Of a DNA stretch of 64,000 bases, positions 24,619 to 36,569 are shown one piece after another. A program made the translations under genes and the position numbers. The notes beneath the pieces were generated by a model. That model saw nothing but the letters and a program-made list of their open reading frames with translations, was not told the origin of the DNA and ran no database searches. Location of the stretch: the NCBI GenBank assembly GCA_028023455.1, contig JAQFVV010000064.1, forward strand, positions 1,709,825-1,773,824, given 5' to 3'. The DNA is from Epiperipatus broadwayi (taxonomy: Eukaryota > Onychophora > Udeonychophora > Euonychophora > Peripatidae). Every line of letters starts with the position of its first letter. Positions within the stretch are counted from its first letter, which is position 1.

Positions 24619-26054
24619 AGTAAAATGCGTCATTTTTGACCATTTTATCTCTGACAACATTAAATCTTAATTTATTATTTTTTCTAAGTTTGCTTTTTGG
24701 TATCCTTTCCTTTTCCATGCTAAGGGCAATCTCCAATTATGCTTTTCTTCTTTCTATGCTGGTAACATTGCTTACAATGTTCGTCCTGGATAATGACCAC
24801 GAGGACAAACTAAATTTGTGGCACAGGGATCTTTTATAAACAAAGCTTCGGCTGCCGATTCTCTTGATCGGACTTTGACTAAGAAAAGGTGGCTGCAAAT
24901 GGCAGGAATTTCAACTGTCCATTTCCGACTTACATCCTGGAAAACAAGGTACGAGATATGGGGATTCTCCCCTGAAAAGTGACTTACGACTTACTCTGGT
25001 TGTTGCCAGTGCGCTTTTTAAAAGAGGAATGATCCCGGCCAATCCGTTGCGGGTACTAGAATTTATCCAGTCGAGAGCTTTAAACTTAATCCTTATCTAA
25101 CTTATTTCAATACTACCCTCATCCCTTTAGATTCGAACCCTTATACGCTCCTAATACAACTTAGATTGACTTTCATTTATATTATTTTTAAATTCATTAC
25201 GAACATTATTTAAATATTTAGTTTTACGATACTTATTTTAAACCCATACGAACATTATCCATATTTATTTATGCTACAATATTATTTTGAAACTATCACG
25301 GACACATATTTATTTATATTACAATATTACTTTAACCCATTACTTTAACTTATATATTATCGTGCGTATATTCAAAAACTATCTTATTTTACTGCTCTTT
25401 ATTATTATACAAAGATTTTATTGGACTAGATTACTTTAAACCATTTATTTACTTCCTTTTATTAACTTATGTATTCAAAACTATTTTATTTTAATGTGCG
25501 TGTACTCAGAAAAAAAACTGTTTTACTTTATTGCGATTCATTATCATACAAATATCTATTTGACTAATTTAATTTTATTCTAGAAATTCCATTATCTTTT
25601 CATTTATTTAAACCTACAACTTTACTTTTACATCATTAACTTGACCCATTTATTTAACTTGATTTTATTGATTGATTTTCTTTTTTTATTTGAGCTGTTT
25701 GTTTACGAGCATTTCTTCTTAATTAATATGTGCGTGGAGAAAAAAAAATCTTTTATTTTGCGAAGCCTATGTTATTATTATTACTTGCAACATTTCATTT
25801 ATTATTATTCATTCATTTTTAAAGTTATTGTCTTAAGTTTTAAATAGAAGTTTCAGATTTAATTTATTAGATTTATTTACTTTAGAGTCCGGCGGCTCCT
25901 TTTTTCTTTCTACAAATTCTATAATATAAACTAACTTTCCTCTCTTATCGGTTCCTTTTTTATATTTTATTGCTTTATCTCTTTCTCTTTCTGTTCTGTT
26001 TTTCGAGCACGTAACTCAGAAAACCTTTATACCTAGACAAACTCGAATTACTTC

Positions 26055-26579
26055 AATCTGGGAATATTTTTTTCTACGCTTTCTCTTTGTTTTAAATCTA
26101 CGTCTACAGCGGAATGCGGCGTTTACTTTAACCATTTTAAATTTTTGTAAAAACTTTGCTACACTATACTACCTTGAACTTATGTTTTTCTTCTATTTCT
26201 TGCTCTACATTTGTGTCTACTTTGTTTATCACAACGCTATCTGATTCTAATTCAATCTCTATCTCTTTTGTGACCTCAACTTTTTGACTTTCTTTAACTA
26301 AATCTACCTCTACAATCCCTTGGTTCTTCTCTACCTTTACTATTATTTCACATCTTATTTCCCTTACTTCTGGAATCTGAGTTCTTTAATTTCTGTTTTA
26401 ACCTGACTAATTTCTTCCTTCAATTCCTGCCTTTCCGGTTCTAACTGACTTTTGTTTAAATTCTTGACGCATTTCTTCCATCATATTCATCATCATTCAC
26501 ATGTCAGATACTTCTTCTTTCTGTTTTTCCTATCTAACTGGAAATTTTTAAAATATATTGGGCTTTCTTTCAGATCCAT
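26055..26579 (-). pseudogene. Broken coiled-coil gag-like ORF of element B2
   Basis: Corresponds to 7121-7657 of B1, and the start region and several stretches match. Small insertions (for example around 26366, 26420, 26440 and 26531) and other indels break the frame repeatedly. No protein can be read through. The downstream relic and zinc-knuckle-like piece of B1 are also recognisable (about 24780-25000). Confidence 0.65.
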
Positions 26580-26930
26580 TTTCGAAAATTTCAATTTTAA
26601 AGTACTAGCGCTTATGTTAAACTAAATTTTAAATACAACTTATTTATTTATTTTTCTTACTAAGACAGAAACTCACGCTAACTCCACCCTTTTTAGTCCT
26701 TTTCACTACCCGTTCTAATGCCTTAGCTCTGCCCAAATATCAACTGTCTCTGATTTGATAACATAAATGTCAAAATCTCTTTTCATTTTGAAAAAAAAAG
26801 TTTTTCGGTCAATTCTCTTTTTTTTTTTTTTAAAATTAAAACACTTTCACATACGTAATTTAACTTTTGTATAAAACAAAATTTTCAAACAAGAAACAAA
26901 GTATTTCATTACTATTGTTTCTTAGGTTTA

Positions 26931-26951
26931 GCCCCACAGTTGGGTTAGCCA
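26931..26951 (-). promoter_or_regulatory. Primer-binding-like site of element B2
   Basis: The minus strand reads TGGCTAACCCAACTGTGGGG, two bases inside the 5' LTR. It differs from B1 by a short indel in the same place, supporting a degenerate lysine-tRNA type site. Confidence 0.55.
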
Positions 26952-26953
26952 TT

Positions 26954-28611
26954 TGAACCGAATTTGAATGTGTGATTTGAAACACCGGTCTCTTAGGCAG
27001 AGAAGACATACTCGGAGAGTATGTATGCCCAAACGATAGTATAAAGTATATAACTAACGTTACATTTCCAGGACATAGCTTCTTCTTGGCTGTTGAGTTG
27101 AACACCACGTCCAAAGCCACTTTTTTGTTTGTGCATAACCACGGGCACTTTTTAAAAAATATAAAAGAATGAACAACGCACTTTACAGTGGCCCTCCCAC
27201 GACTAAATCCACCGACTAGCTCAGCTATTTGTAATCACTAATAGATTATACTTAATTAGTAATTAAAGAATTGATAAAAGAATTTGTTAAAAAGAATTGA
27301 CCGACAAATAAACTTTAATTTTAAAGATAATTTATTAACTAACATTTATTTACTAAATTTAAACATTTTATACTTCTAATAAAACACACGCATATTTTAA
27401 ATTAACATTCTAAATAGTTTAAATATTCTTGAATATTTTCATAACAGAACACTGGGAATTTATCTACTTTGACTAATAATATTGATATAAGGATCAACGC
27501 CACATATTAACTCATGCGCACACATAATAATGATAATAAAGGACTACGTAGCATTTGAAATTTAATCACACATATCAATAGTTCATTTATGTATGATATA
27601 GAGTTCCATATAATTTGACTCTTGAAAGATTCGTAGGAATTAATGCAATGCAATGGCTATTACAGTATAAACAAAATAAGCAAATGTTTTTACCTAGGCT
27701 TTTGAATGTAGACGTAGAATTTTGTTCTTTGGAGGCTGCTTTCGGTGAAAATGTTTCCATTATGAAGCTTACCAGCCGGCTGGGACTTTTCCTTGATGAG
27801 TTTCCTGATTTTCATGATTATTACTATTGGAGACGGATTTCATGGGCAGATCTTGCTGTTTTCATCGGACTTTTAGGCTGTGTAGAGGCGTGAATTTCCA
27901 AAATCTTTCAACACTGCATTTTGTTTCTTAACTGACTCAATTAATTTCTGAACTATTTTGCACTCACTCAATTACTTTGTGAACTGCACTCACTCAACTA
28001 ATTTGTGAACTGACTACTGTCCGATAAAGGTCTATTTATATCTGCAACGTGTTGTCTGAAATATTTCCGGCAAAGATCTGTTGTCGAATTCCAGTGATAA
28101 TGATTTGATAAACGTGTTTTGGGAAAGATTGCTTAATTAGCAATAGCCATGCACAAACATTGTTTTATATCAATTAATAACCATTGCCGTGTTTTTTTAA
28201 TGATAATCTTCTTTATCCTTTCATTTATTTATAATAACATTTATTCTATTGTTGACACTCAGATATATACGCTCATATAGTTGAGTTTTAACATTATTTT
28301 TTCTTGAATGAAAAGAGATTGGTATGTTTTAACTTTTTAAATTATATTTTTACGAATACTAATAAAAACTCTTTACTTCCTTTTATAACCCTTAGTTTAA
28401 TTTCTCAAACCAAGACTCCCCTCCCCCTTTTGATTAATTAATTGTGGCTTTTTTATTTCAAAACTAACGCTAGAAAACTATTTGATTTTTATCTTTTTCA
28501 AAAACAAACTGAATAAATTCTTCAATATTTAATTTTATGTTTTTCATTAATGAAGAGATTATTTTAATAATATAATTTTAGATAAAATTATATGTGCCTA
28601 TATCAATATAT
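26954..28611 (-). repeat. 5' LTR of element B2
   Basis: Matches 8011-9627. It carries an extra piece at about 27147-27190 not seen in the other three LTRs and a deletion of about 40 bp near 27835. Confidence 0.78.
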
Positions 28612-28624
28612 ATATAATATATAT

Positions 28625-29020
28625 ATTATAGGCTATAGTGCTATGTTAATAAATTGTGTTGTGATTAGAAGACATCAGGATAATGCATTTTGCACATTTA
28701 CAGATTTTTTAAACTATATGTAAATGAATACTCTCATTCTCAAAGACAAAATAAAGTCTTTATGAATATATGGGAATGAATATCTATCTTTTCAACCCAA
28801 ACATTTAAGTATGGGCCAATCTTAAGTGCTTAAAGATGAGAGAGTGTGAATATTATTAAGCAGGTCATTTTATTACGCTTGAATGAATGATGCTTGTGAA
28901 ATTATTTCATAAAGACTTTTACCTTGGTTTGAAAATGAGAAAGCATTTATGTATAGTTTAAAATCTGTAAAGCACAGATGACATATTAGTCTGATCAGTA
29001 ATTGTTGCAATTACTATCTA
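28625..29020. mobile_element. Foldback element, A2 copy
   Basis: Copy of 9640-10012 with small indels. The inverted arms (about 28660-28765 and 28910-29005) remain recognisable. Confidence 0.65.
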
Positions 29021-29215
29021 TATCTATATACACACACTCCAAATCCATAACTCAACCCAGAATAGCCAAAGAAAATAAACTCTAAAACACAAACCAATGG
29101 TTTTACTGTCTATAAGTAGACTTCTCAACTATAATGGGGTAACTTTGATTATTTTTATTTAATTATTAGGTTTGATTTTTTAATGTTTATATATATCCAG
29201 TAAAAATATTGTATT

Positions 29216-29220
<5 letters not shown>

Positions 29221-29302
<82 letters not shown>
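29221..29302. repeat. (AT)n microsatellite with one interruption
   Basis: AT dinucleotides with a single AC step near 29280. Orthologous in position to 10209-10332. Confidence 0.92.
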
Positions 29303-29943
29303 CAGACAAAATAATATATAAAAAAACAAAACAGTGAAATTAAAACAATTTTAACATATCAATATTTAAATTAATACCTATTAAAGTATAGTTGTCATGT
29401 CCCTGAGGTAGATATAACCTTTATTTATTTATTATACCAGTATACTGAAATTGTACTTAAGTTCATTCAATGTTTTATCTTACACATGTATATTTGCCAA
29501 TAATAAATGTGGAATATTTTTGATTTATAAAATTTTTGTGTTAATATCAACTATAACGTATTTTTTATTTAAAGAACACTTATTTTTATTTAATTTAAAA
29601 ACTTCTTTTAATAAAATTGGGGAAAAAATAAAATGTTTGCTTGTATTTAAAATATAGGAGTTTAGTCTATTTGTAGCTGATTTAAGCTTGGAGGGTTTGA
29701 AAATAATTTAATATATTCACTGGGAAAAGAGCTTGGAAATCACTTTATTAGAAAGAAAATCATTAAATTATATTTGAAAAACTTTAAGACTATTTTGTAT
29801 TTGGAAATTTTAATTGCCCCAGAACACAAGTCTTTATCTAAAAGTCTGTGATGGTGACATTGTACTTGTAATTATATATAAAATGATTTCCACCATCTAA
29901 AGTTAATTGTTAAATATTTTTAGAAAGAATTTAAACTCTATAT

Positions 29944-30437
29944 AAAGGGGGGTCAAATAGTGGCCTGAGAGCCACATGCAGCCCACTAAGAGTTTTTATG
30001 CGGCTGCCAAGACAATCAAAAAAATCCACTTTGAACTGAGATTTGCTTCCATGCATGATCGAAGATTTGGGCTCATATTTTCCACTAGGATGGCTACACC
30101 AATACACATGCACAGTGTAGATATGATGTGTGGTGCTTTTCCAGTTGATCTGGTTAATTTTAATTTTGTCTTTGCATTAGCAAATATATACATTTTCAAC
30201 TTTAGTGTAACCACGAACTCTCTGAAAAAAATGTAAAATCTGTGATGAATGTTGTGTGTTCAATGAAGAATGGACAAATAAATATTTTTTTGATAATACA
30301 GGAAATAAAACAGTGTGTTCATTGTGTCATGAAAAAAGGTGTGGCTGTCCACTAAACTTTGCTTTACACAAGGTGGCCCCCAATGTGGCCCTCTGCCAAA
30401 CACTGTGGTGCCTGAGCCAAAACAATTGCCACTCCTG
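29944..30437 (+). mobile_element. Internally deleted hAT transposon, A2 copy
   Basis: Copy of 10961-11453 with the same ends and the same retained zinc-finger fragment. Its frame is interrupted near 30230 by an extra A in a poly-A run, splitting the fragment (30090-30236 and 30256-30456). Confidence 0.68.
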
Positions 30438-30523
30438 TGCTGTATTAAACTTTTAATGCATTTGATTGTTAATAATATAAGTATTGGTACCTCCTCTCTT
30501 CTTCAGGTGTTGATGGTCTGAAC

Positions 30524-31400
30524 CAGTGGTGCCCCAACCTTTAACTTGACGCGAGGCCAGTTGAGAATTTGAAAAAAATTTGGGGAGCCACAATTATATA
30601 TTACATTTTTCATATTACATTTATAAACATGGTACTTGGGCACTAAACCTGCAATGTAGGGAGATAGATGGGGGGGGGGGTGGCCTATTCACATTGGTAT
30701 CAATCCGCCATTTCTAATGTGGCCAAAATAACGTGTACATGGATCTTTCTCGATGAAAACATCAATATATACAGCAAAATATATATGTGTACACGAATCT
30801 ATCTCGATAAAAACAACTATTTACAAGCACTAAACATCAATATATATATACAGCAAAATATTTGTGTGTTAAAAAATAAAAACAACTGTTTACAGCACTA
30901 AACATCGATATATACAGCAAAATATATATGTGTACATGGATCTATCTCGATAAAAACTATTTCCAGCACTAAACACAATATATATACAGCACCAAACCAA
31001 ACGTCTACAAGGATCTTTCTCGATAAAAACAACAATATATACAAGAGCACTAAACACAATATATATATATAGCACCAAACCAAACTTGTACAGCAAAAAA
31101 AAAAAAATGGTGTAATATGTTTAAAAAGAAAAAAAAATGTAAATACATTTTATTTATTAAAAATTTGGTAACATACATATAAATTACAATTACAGGAAAA
31201 ATATATTTTATTTAATGTGAAACCTGACACTGCATATCGTTATTGTTTGTATTGTAAAAATGTTTATTTTTTTAGTGTGTGCATGTGCCATGAGGAACAT
31301 AAAATATTTTATCAATTTTTTTGAAGAGTGCAATTCGAGCCACATTAAACAGTTACGCGAGCCACATGTGACCTCGCGAGCTACAGGTTGGGCATCCCTG
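30524..31400. mobile_element. Non-autonomous hAT element, A2 copy
   Basis: Copy of 11539-12390 with the same GTCTGAAC duplications (30516-30523 and 31401-31408). The identical target site proves that the insertion predates block duplication. It has an extra 25-bp or so stretch at about 30858-30885 in the internal array. Confidence 0.86.
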
Positions 31401-31774
31401 GTCTGAACAATTAAAGTATAAACATAGAAATTGAGACTGGAAATTTTCTAAAGATATTTACTAATTAATTCTAGATATATTGAAACATTATTCAATAATG
31501 ATAAAACTAATTTATATGGATAGGGAATAGTATTTAATAATGAAAAATCTAATATATATATATATATATAAATAACTACAACCATTAAATGTCTGTATTT
31601 TTTTAAATTATATAATAATAATTCAAACAAATATATTTAACACATTATTCAAAATTAAATAATATATTCTTTACCAGAAGTACTTTCAATTGTTTCACTG
31701 ACAATCTTTATCAACTGTTAATACAAACGTACAAAAAATAAAAACTTGCATTACCATCATATATATATATATAT

Positions 31775-32190
31775 TTAATGAATATTTAGATGGAAATCTT
31801 GAATGTGTGGAATTATTCAATTAAATCAAGTTAATTAGAAAGCACTTAACCTAGAACAACTGCCCCAGGCCAAGAGTCAAAATAAATAACAAACTGATGC
31901 AGCCAAAAGAAGGATACACAATTCTCTTTTATAAATGTAAGAAATCAAAGTATAACAAACTTTTTCAATTTTATTACTATATTTAATAAATATTTAGATG
32001 GAAATCTTGAATGTGTGGAATTATTCAATTAAATCAACTTAATTAGAAAGCACTTAACCTAGAACAACTGCCCCAGGCCAAGAGTCAAAATAAATAACAA
32101 ACTGATGCAGCCAAAAGAAGGATACACAATTCTCTTTTATAAAGTAAGAAATCAAAGTATAACAAACTTTTTCAATTTTATTACTATATA
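31775..32190. repeat. Tandem 208-bp units, first two of the A2 array
   Basis: Units start at 31775 and 31983. A third, 34530-34737, is separated from them by the transposon at 32198-34524. Confidence 0.88.
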
Positions 32191-33028
32191 AAAACCCGGT
32201 ACTCACGGATAATTTGCCTGATGACGTATTTGACCCACCTGTTTCCCTTCCGGTAGGCATCAACGATCTTTGTATGACAACGTTGTCATGGCACAAGTGA
32301 CTGCATGATTAATCCATCAGAGAGTCAATTTTTTTTTTTTTTTAACCGCGAGATTTAAAATTCGGAGAGAGATTTTGAAATTTTTTGATTTTTTATCTAT
32401 TGTGATTTTGCCATCCACTTGATAACAGTGATTTTTTCCAGCACGTCAGCACCTGGACTCATATTTGCGTGAGTTTATGTGGAGGCAGTCATACAAAGCG
32501 CTGCAATTTTAGAACATATATCCCAATTCAGTCCTCCACAGTTAACGCTATTTGTAAGTAATTTTAATTTTTTTTTTATAATAATTATAATTTTAGAATT
32601 AATTATATTATTGAATATAGACAATAAGTAATCCAAATGCATGTAAAAGTAACGTCACCATTAATGCCATATTCGCATTAAATCTTTATTTAAATGTACA
32701 AACAATTTTTGTTAATATTTCTTCAATGAATTTGTAAATAATTTTCAATAATTTTTTTAATAAAATTACCAATATACAATCCGTTTTTAAAATTACCAAA
32801 TGCTTGTAGAAACTACGGCTGTTACACCACATTTTATACAAGATGGCGATTAATGGTAGATTCGCATTAACTTTTTATTTTTTTAAATTTACAAAAAAAT
32901 TTTTTTTATATATTTCTTCAAATTATCAAACTTCCACTTAATTACATTTAATTTGTAAATAATTTTTTAGGTTAATATTTCTACAAATATCAAATGGATT
33001 TTTCAGAAATTCATTAGCCATGTATGTG

Positions 33029-34190
33029 ATCGCCATTAATGGCACATTTTTATGTGATCGCCATTAACGGCACATTTTCACTAACTTTTTGTTTCTATAT
33101 TTTGTATTGACCTTATTTTGTATTTCATGCATGTAAATTTTCACTAATTTGTTGGGTTTGTATTTTTTGGGTTAATATTTCTACAAATATCAAATTATTT
33201 TTCGTAAATTCATCGGCTATACAGTGACGCTTAAAATTAGCGAATGATCGCCAATAATGGCACATTTTCAATAATTTATTTTTTTATTTTGTATTGACCT
33301 TATTTTGTATTTCATGCATGTAAATTTTCACTAATTTGTTGGTTTTTTTTCTACAAATATCAAATTATTTTTCGTAAATTCATTGGCTATAATTTGTATT
33401 TTATATCTTGTACTACAAGCTTCGCTTTTGGCAAAAACAACCAGGGCCCTCCCAACAACTCCAGCGCTCCGCGCTGTGATCGCCATTAACGGCACATTTT
33501 CAATAATTTTTTGTTTTTTATTTTGTATTGACTTTATTTTGTATTTCATGCATGTAAATTTTCACTAATTTGTTGGGTTTTGTATTTTTGGGTTAATATT
33601 TCTACAAATATCAAATTATTTTTCGTAAATTCATCGGCTATACAGTACGTTTTTAAAAGTAGCGAATGATCGCCATTAATGGCACATTTTCAATAATTTA
33701 TTTTTTTATTTTGTATTGACCTTATTTTGTATTTCATGCATGTAAATTTTCACTAATTTGTTGGGTTTTTTTCTACAAATATCAAATTATTTTTCGTGAA
33801 ATTCATTTGATATATTTTGTATTTTATATCTTGTACTACAAGCTTCGCTTGGCAAAAACACCCAGGACCCCCCCCCCAACAACTCCAGCGCTCCGCGCTG
33901 TGATCGCCATTAACGGCACATTTTCAATAATTTTTTGTTTTTTTATTTTGTATTGACCTTATTTTGTATTTCATGCATGTAAATTTTCACTAATTTGTTG
34001 GGTTTTGTATTTTTGGGTTAATATTTCTACAAATATCAAATTATTTTTCGTAAATTCATGCGGCTATACAGTACGTTTTTAAAAGTAGCGAATGATCGCC
34101 ATTAATGGCACATTTTCAATAATTTATTATTTTATTTTGTATTGACCTTATTTTGTATTTCATGCATGTAAATTTTCACTAATTTGTTGG
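33029..34190 (+). repeat. Alternating short/long tandem array inside the TIR transposon
   Basis: ATTTCATGCATGTAAATTTT recurs at 33123, 33310, 33541, 33734, 33967 and 34157. The steps of 187, 231, 193, 226 and 190 bp alternate, giving a higher-order period of about 418 bp. Each monomer carries ATCGCCATTAAYGGCACATT. The longer monomers also carry a GC-rich insert, CTCCAGCGCTCCGCGCTGTG, at about 33461 and 33883. Degenerate versions of the CGCCATTAA motif start near 32650. Confidence 0.85.
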
Positions 34191-34332
34191 GTACATTTTA
34201 AATAATTTGTGTTACTATATTTGTATCTCACCGTATTAAATTTTCACAAATTTTTTTTTTTTGTATTTTTTTTCCCAGGACCAAGAAGAAGCATGCTGGT
34301 GTTCCTTTTGTTTTTTATCACATTCTCAACCG

Positions 34333-34500
34333 ATGACGTATTACCCTGAAGGTATACCCCGGTTTAATGTTGCGCTTTTAACATGACGTGTTCACGTGAT
34401 ATGACATCTTATCGAGTAGATGTGTCTGCAGATCACTTAGAGACGTTATCTTAAAAATCGTAACATTAGGACCAAGTATGCCTTCAGGGTAATACGTCAT
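34333..34500. repeat. Subterminal inverted repeat of the TIR transposon
   Basis: GATGACGTATTACCCTGAAG (34333) with the following GTATAC..TAATGTT pairs with 34458-34500, placing a foldback arm next to the right terminus. The left terminus has only its own GATGACGTATT. Confidence 0.75.
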
Positions 34501-34529
34501 CAGGCAAATTATCCGTAAAGTACCTTTTC

Positions 34530-34737
34530 TTAATGAATATTTAGATGGAAATCTTGAATGTGTGGAATTATTCAATTAAATCAACTTAATTAGAAAGCAC
34601 TTAACCTAGAACAACTGCCCCAGGCCAAGAGTCAAAATAAATAACAAACTGATGCAGCCAAAAGAAGGATACACAATTCTCTTTTATAAATGTAAGAAAT
34701 CAAAGTATAACAAACTTTTTCAATTTTATTACTATAT
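34530..34737. repeat. Third 208-bp unit of the A2 array
   Basis: Same unit as 31775-32190, resuming right after the transposon and ending TTTTATTACTATATA. Confidence 0.88.
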
Positions 34738-34790
34738 AATAAACCCCTACATTGGTAGGTTGTATATTGTAATACAATATTTTTTAATTA

Positions 34791-34968
34791 GTGTTTAGAT
34801 GGAAATCTTGAATGCATGGAGTAATTCAGTTGTTCCAAGCCAAGAGTTAAAAAAACTGACAGACTGATGCATGACACTTGGCCTGGGAAAGTTGTTCTAA
34901 GTTAAATGCTTGCTAATTAAGTTAATTTAAATGGGTTACTCCACACATTCAAAATTTCCATAAACACA
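34791..34968. mobile_element. Foldback element related to the 208-bp unit
   Basis: The left arm GTTTAGATGGAAATCTTGAATG ... pairs with the right arm, whose reverse complement begins GTGTTTATGGAAATTTTGAA. Both arms match the first half of the 208-bp tandem unit (TTTAGATGGAAATCTTGAAT ... CCAGGCCAAG). The tandem unit therefore looks like an amplified single arm. Confidence 0.7.
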
Positions 34969-34969
34969 T

Positions 34970-36060
34970 ATACCTGTTGAAACAGTATATTCCTTCAGAC
35001 TATCCCTTTCACCTACTCTATCCCTAATAATACTTGTATTAACTTTAAACCCCATCAAGTGCACATATATCTATATATCCATATATCTATATATATGTTT
35101 ATCTGTTTAAACATCATTATATATTTATCAGCACACCTATATATATATATATAACAAACTGTAACATATGGATTTAGTGATACAACAGTATATTTATATT
35201 TAAATGTTTAAATCTTTAATTATTAGACATTTAGGCATAAATTTATTTCATTATTTTTTTAAGGATCGCATATGTACATACAATTTCATCTGTGACCAGC
35301 ATACATATATAACAGAATGTTTATATAATAAATTATTAATTTCTAAATTTAAAATCAATCTTGTTAACAGAAATAATGCTACATGCACTTGTCTTAAAAT
35401 TGCATGATGGCTAAATATAAAATTTACAACTACAAATTGTAATGTACAACTTAGTGAAAGCAAACTTGATCAAGCAGCACTATTTTCTATTCCATTGGGA
35501 ATTGAGTTGAGTAAACTAAAAGGAAATTGTGTGATTAGAAAATTTAACAATAGAAAAGCTAAATTTTGTAACTTTAAGGAAAACTTGTAAACAAGCTAAT
35601 GGGTTTTCATGCTGTAATTTGCCTAGCTTGTGGCAAATGTAATATAGGGGTAGAAATTAGTATAGAAACCCTATATTTTAGCACTGTAAAAGATATATAC
35701 TCTATAATTCATGTGTGTTGCTGCACAAAGCTATGTCAGTTGTAATTTTAGAATGAGTGGCTAGAAAGACCACCAATTTGCAATTTCTTTCTATGAAAGA
35801 ACAGTCACCTGCAAACCCATCCTATATGCTGCCATGCTGTTACCTTCATCACTACCAGGATGGTGAATTCCAGCCACCACCTACTTCCAAGGAATGACAT
35901 CATGAACAAGTAAACTATTCAGAGAAAATGCCAGTGCTTATTCCCAAATGTTGGATGACTCAGCTACGAGAAGAAAATTGGTAATAGTTCATTGCAGAAC
36001 CCTATAAATTTACTTTTAAAACCTATAATTCCTTTATTAAAATAGCTGCTATGAATGTTC
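34970..36060. other. AT-rich stretch, one weak open frame
   Basis: A plus-strand frame from about 35358 to 35590 contains one internal TGA (about 35404) and otherwise reads protein-like. I do not recognise it. Nothing else is supported. Confidence 0.35.
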
Positions 36061-36068
36061 ATTTAAAC

Positions 36069-36560
36069 CAGGGGTGGGAAAATAGTGGCCCGAGGGCCAC
36101 ATGCAGTCTCGTAAAAGTTTTTATGCAGCCCAAAGACAATCAGAAAAATCCGCCTTGAACTGAGATATTTTTTCTATGTGCAACTGAAGATTCATCTCGT
36201 ATTTTCCAGTAGAATAGCCATATCAATATACATGCATAGTGTAGATACGATGTGCAGTGCTTTTCTAGTTGATCTGGTTAATTTCAATTTTGTCTTTGCA
36301 TTAGCAAATATATACATTTCCAACTTTAGTGAAACCATAAACCCTCTGAAAAAATATAGAATCAGTGATAAATGTCATGTATTTAATGAAGAATGGACAA
36401 ATAAATATTTCTTTGGTAATTCAGGGAATAAAGCAGTGTGTTTATTGTGTCATGAAAAAAAGGTGTGGCCTCCGCTAACTTTCGCTTCCACAAAGTGGCC
36501 CCTGACATGGCCCTCCACCAACCTCTGCAGCCCTTGAGCTAAAACAACTGCCCACTCCTG
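36069..36560 (+). mobile_element. Internally deleted hAT transposon, best-preserved copy
   Basis: Ends CAGGGGTGGGAAAATAGTGG and AACAACTGCCCACTCCTG are inverted repeats. The 8-bp flanks ATTTAAAC (36061-36068) and ATTTAAAT (36561-36568) are a target duplication with one change. It is the same family as 10961-11453. Confidence 0.87.
36178..36537 (+). pseudogene. hAT transposase N-terminal fragment
   Basis: A 119-codon frame within the deleted hAT. It retains FNEEWTNKYFF and VCLLCHEK, the same zinc-finger-like fragment as at 11106-11489, but the first cysteine-containing motif has decayed (KKYRISDKC). The catalytic core is absent, so it is non-functional as transposase. Confidence 0.5.
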
Positions 36561-36569
36561 ATTTAAATG

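Larger units (their letters stand above)
22955..28611 (-). mobile_element. Pol-less LTR retroelement B2 (paralogue of B1)
   Basis: Same layout as B1: LTRs at 22955-24601 and 26954-28611, primer-binding-like site 26931-26951 and purine tract 24602-24618. The coiled-coil frame is disrupted. It is a paralogue made by block duplication, because it occupies the same flanks. It was not a new insertion. Confidence 0.8.
20930..32190 (+). repeat. Segmental duplication, copy A2
   Basis: Direct copy of 2050-13176. Similarity is uneven: clearly diverged up to about 23190, nearly identical from about 23195 to 25980, then similar with many one- and two-base indels to the end. It contains element B2, the foldback element, (AT)n and both hAT copies at the same relative places. 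Confidence 0.85.
32198..34524. mobile_element. Terminal-inverted-repeat DNA transposon with internal tandem array
   Basis: The ends GGTACTCACGGATAATTTGC (32198) and, as the reverse complement of the right end, GGTACTTTACGGATAATTTG form inverted repeats of about 34 bp running to GATGACGTATT. It sits between units of the 208-bp array. Comparing the junctions with intact junctions shows 8-9 extra bases on the left and about 5 on the right but no clear target duplication, so the superfamily is unknown. The interior shows no transposase, only non-coding DNA and a tandem array (33029-34190). The right end adds an inverted repeat (34333-34375 with 34458-34500). Confidence 0.78.

Noticed and set aside
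34378-34575. 65-codon minus-strand frame at the transposon end
   Set aside because: It crosses the right terminal repeat into the neighbouring tandem unit, so it cannot be a native gene.
31775-34737. CRISPR-like array
   Set aside because: Units are 208 bp and contiguous without variable spacers; this is a eukaryotic tandem repeat.
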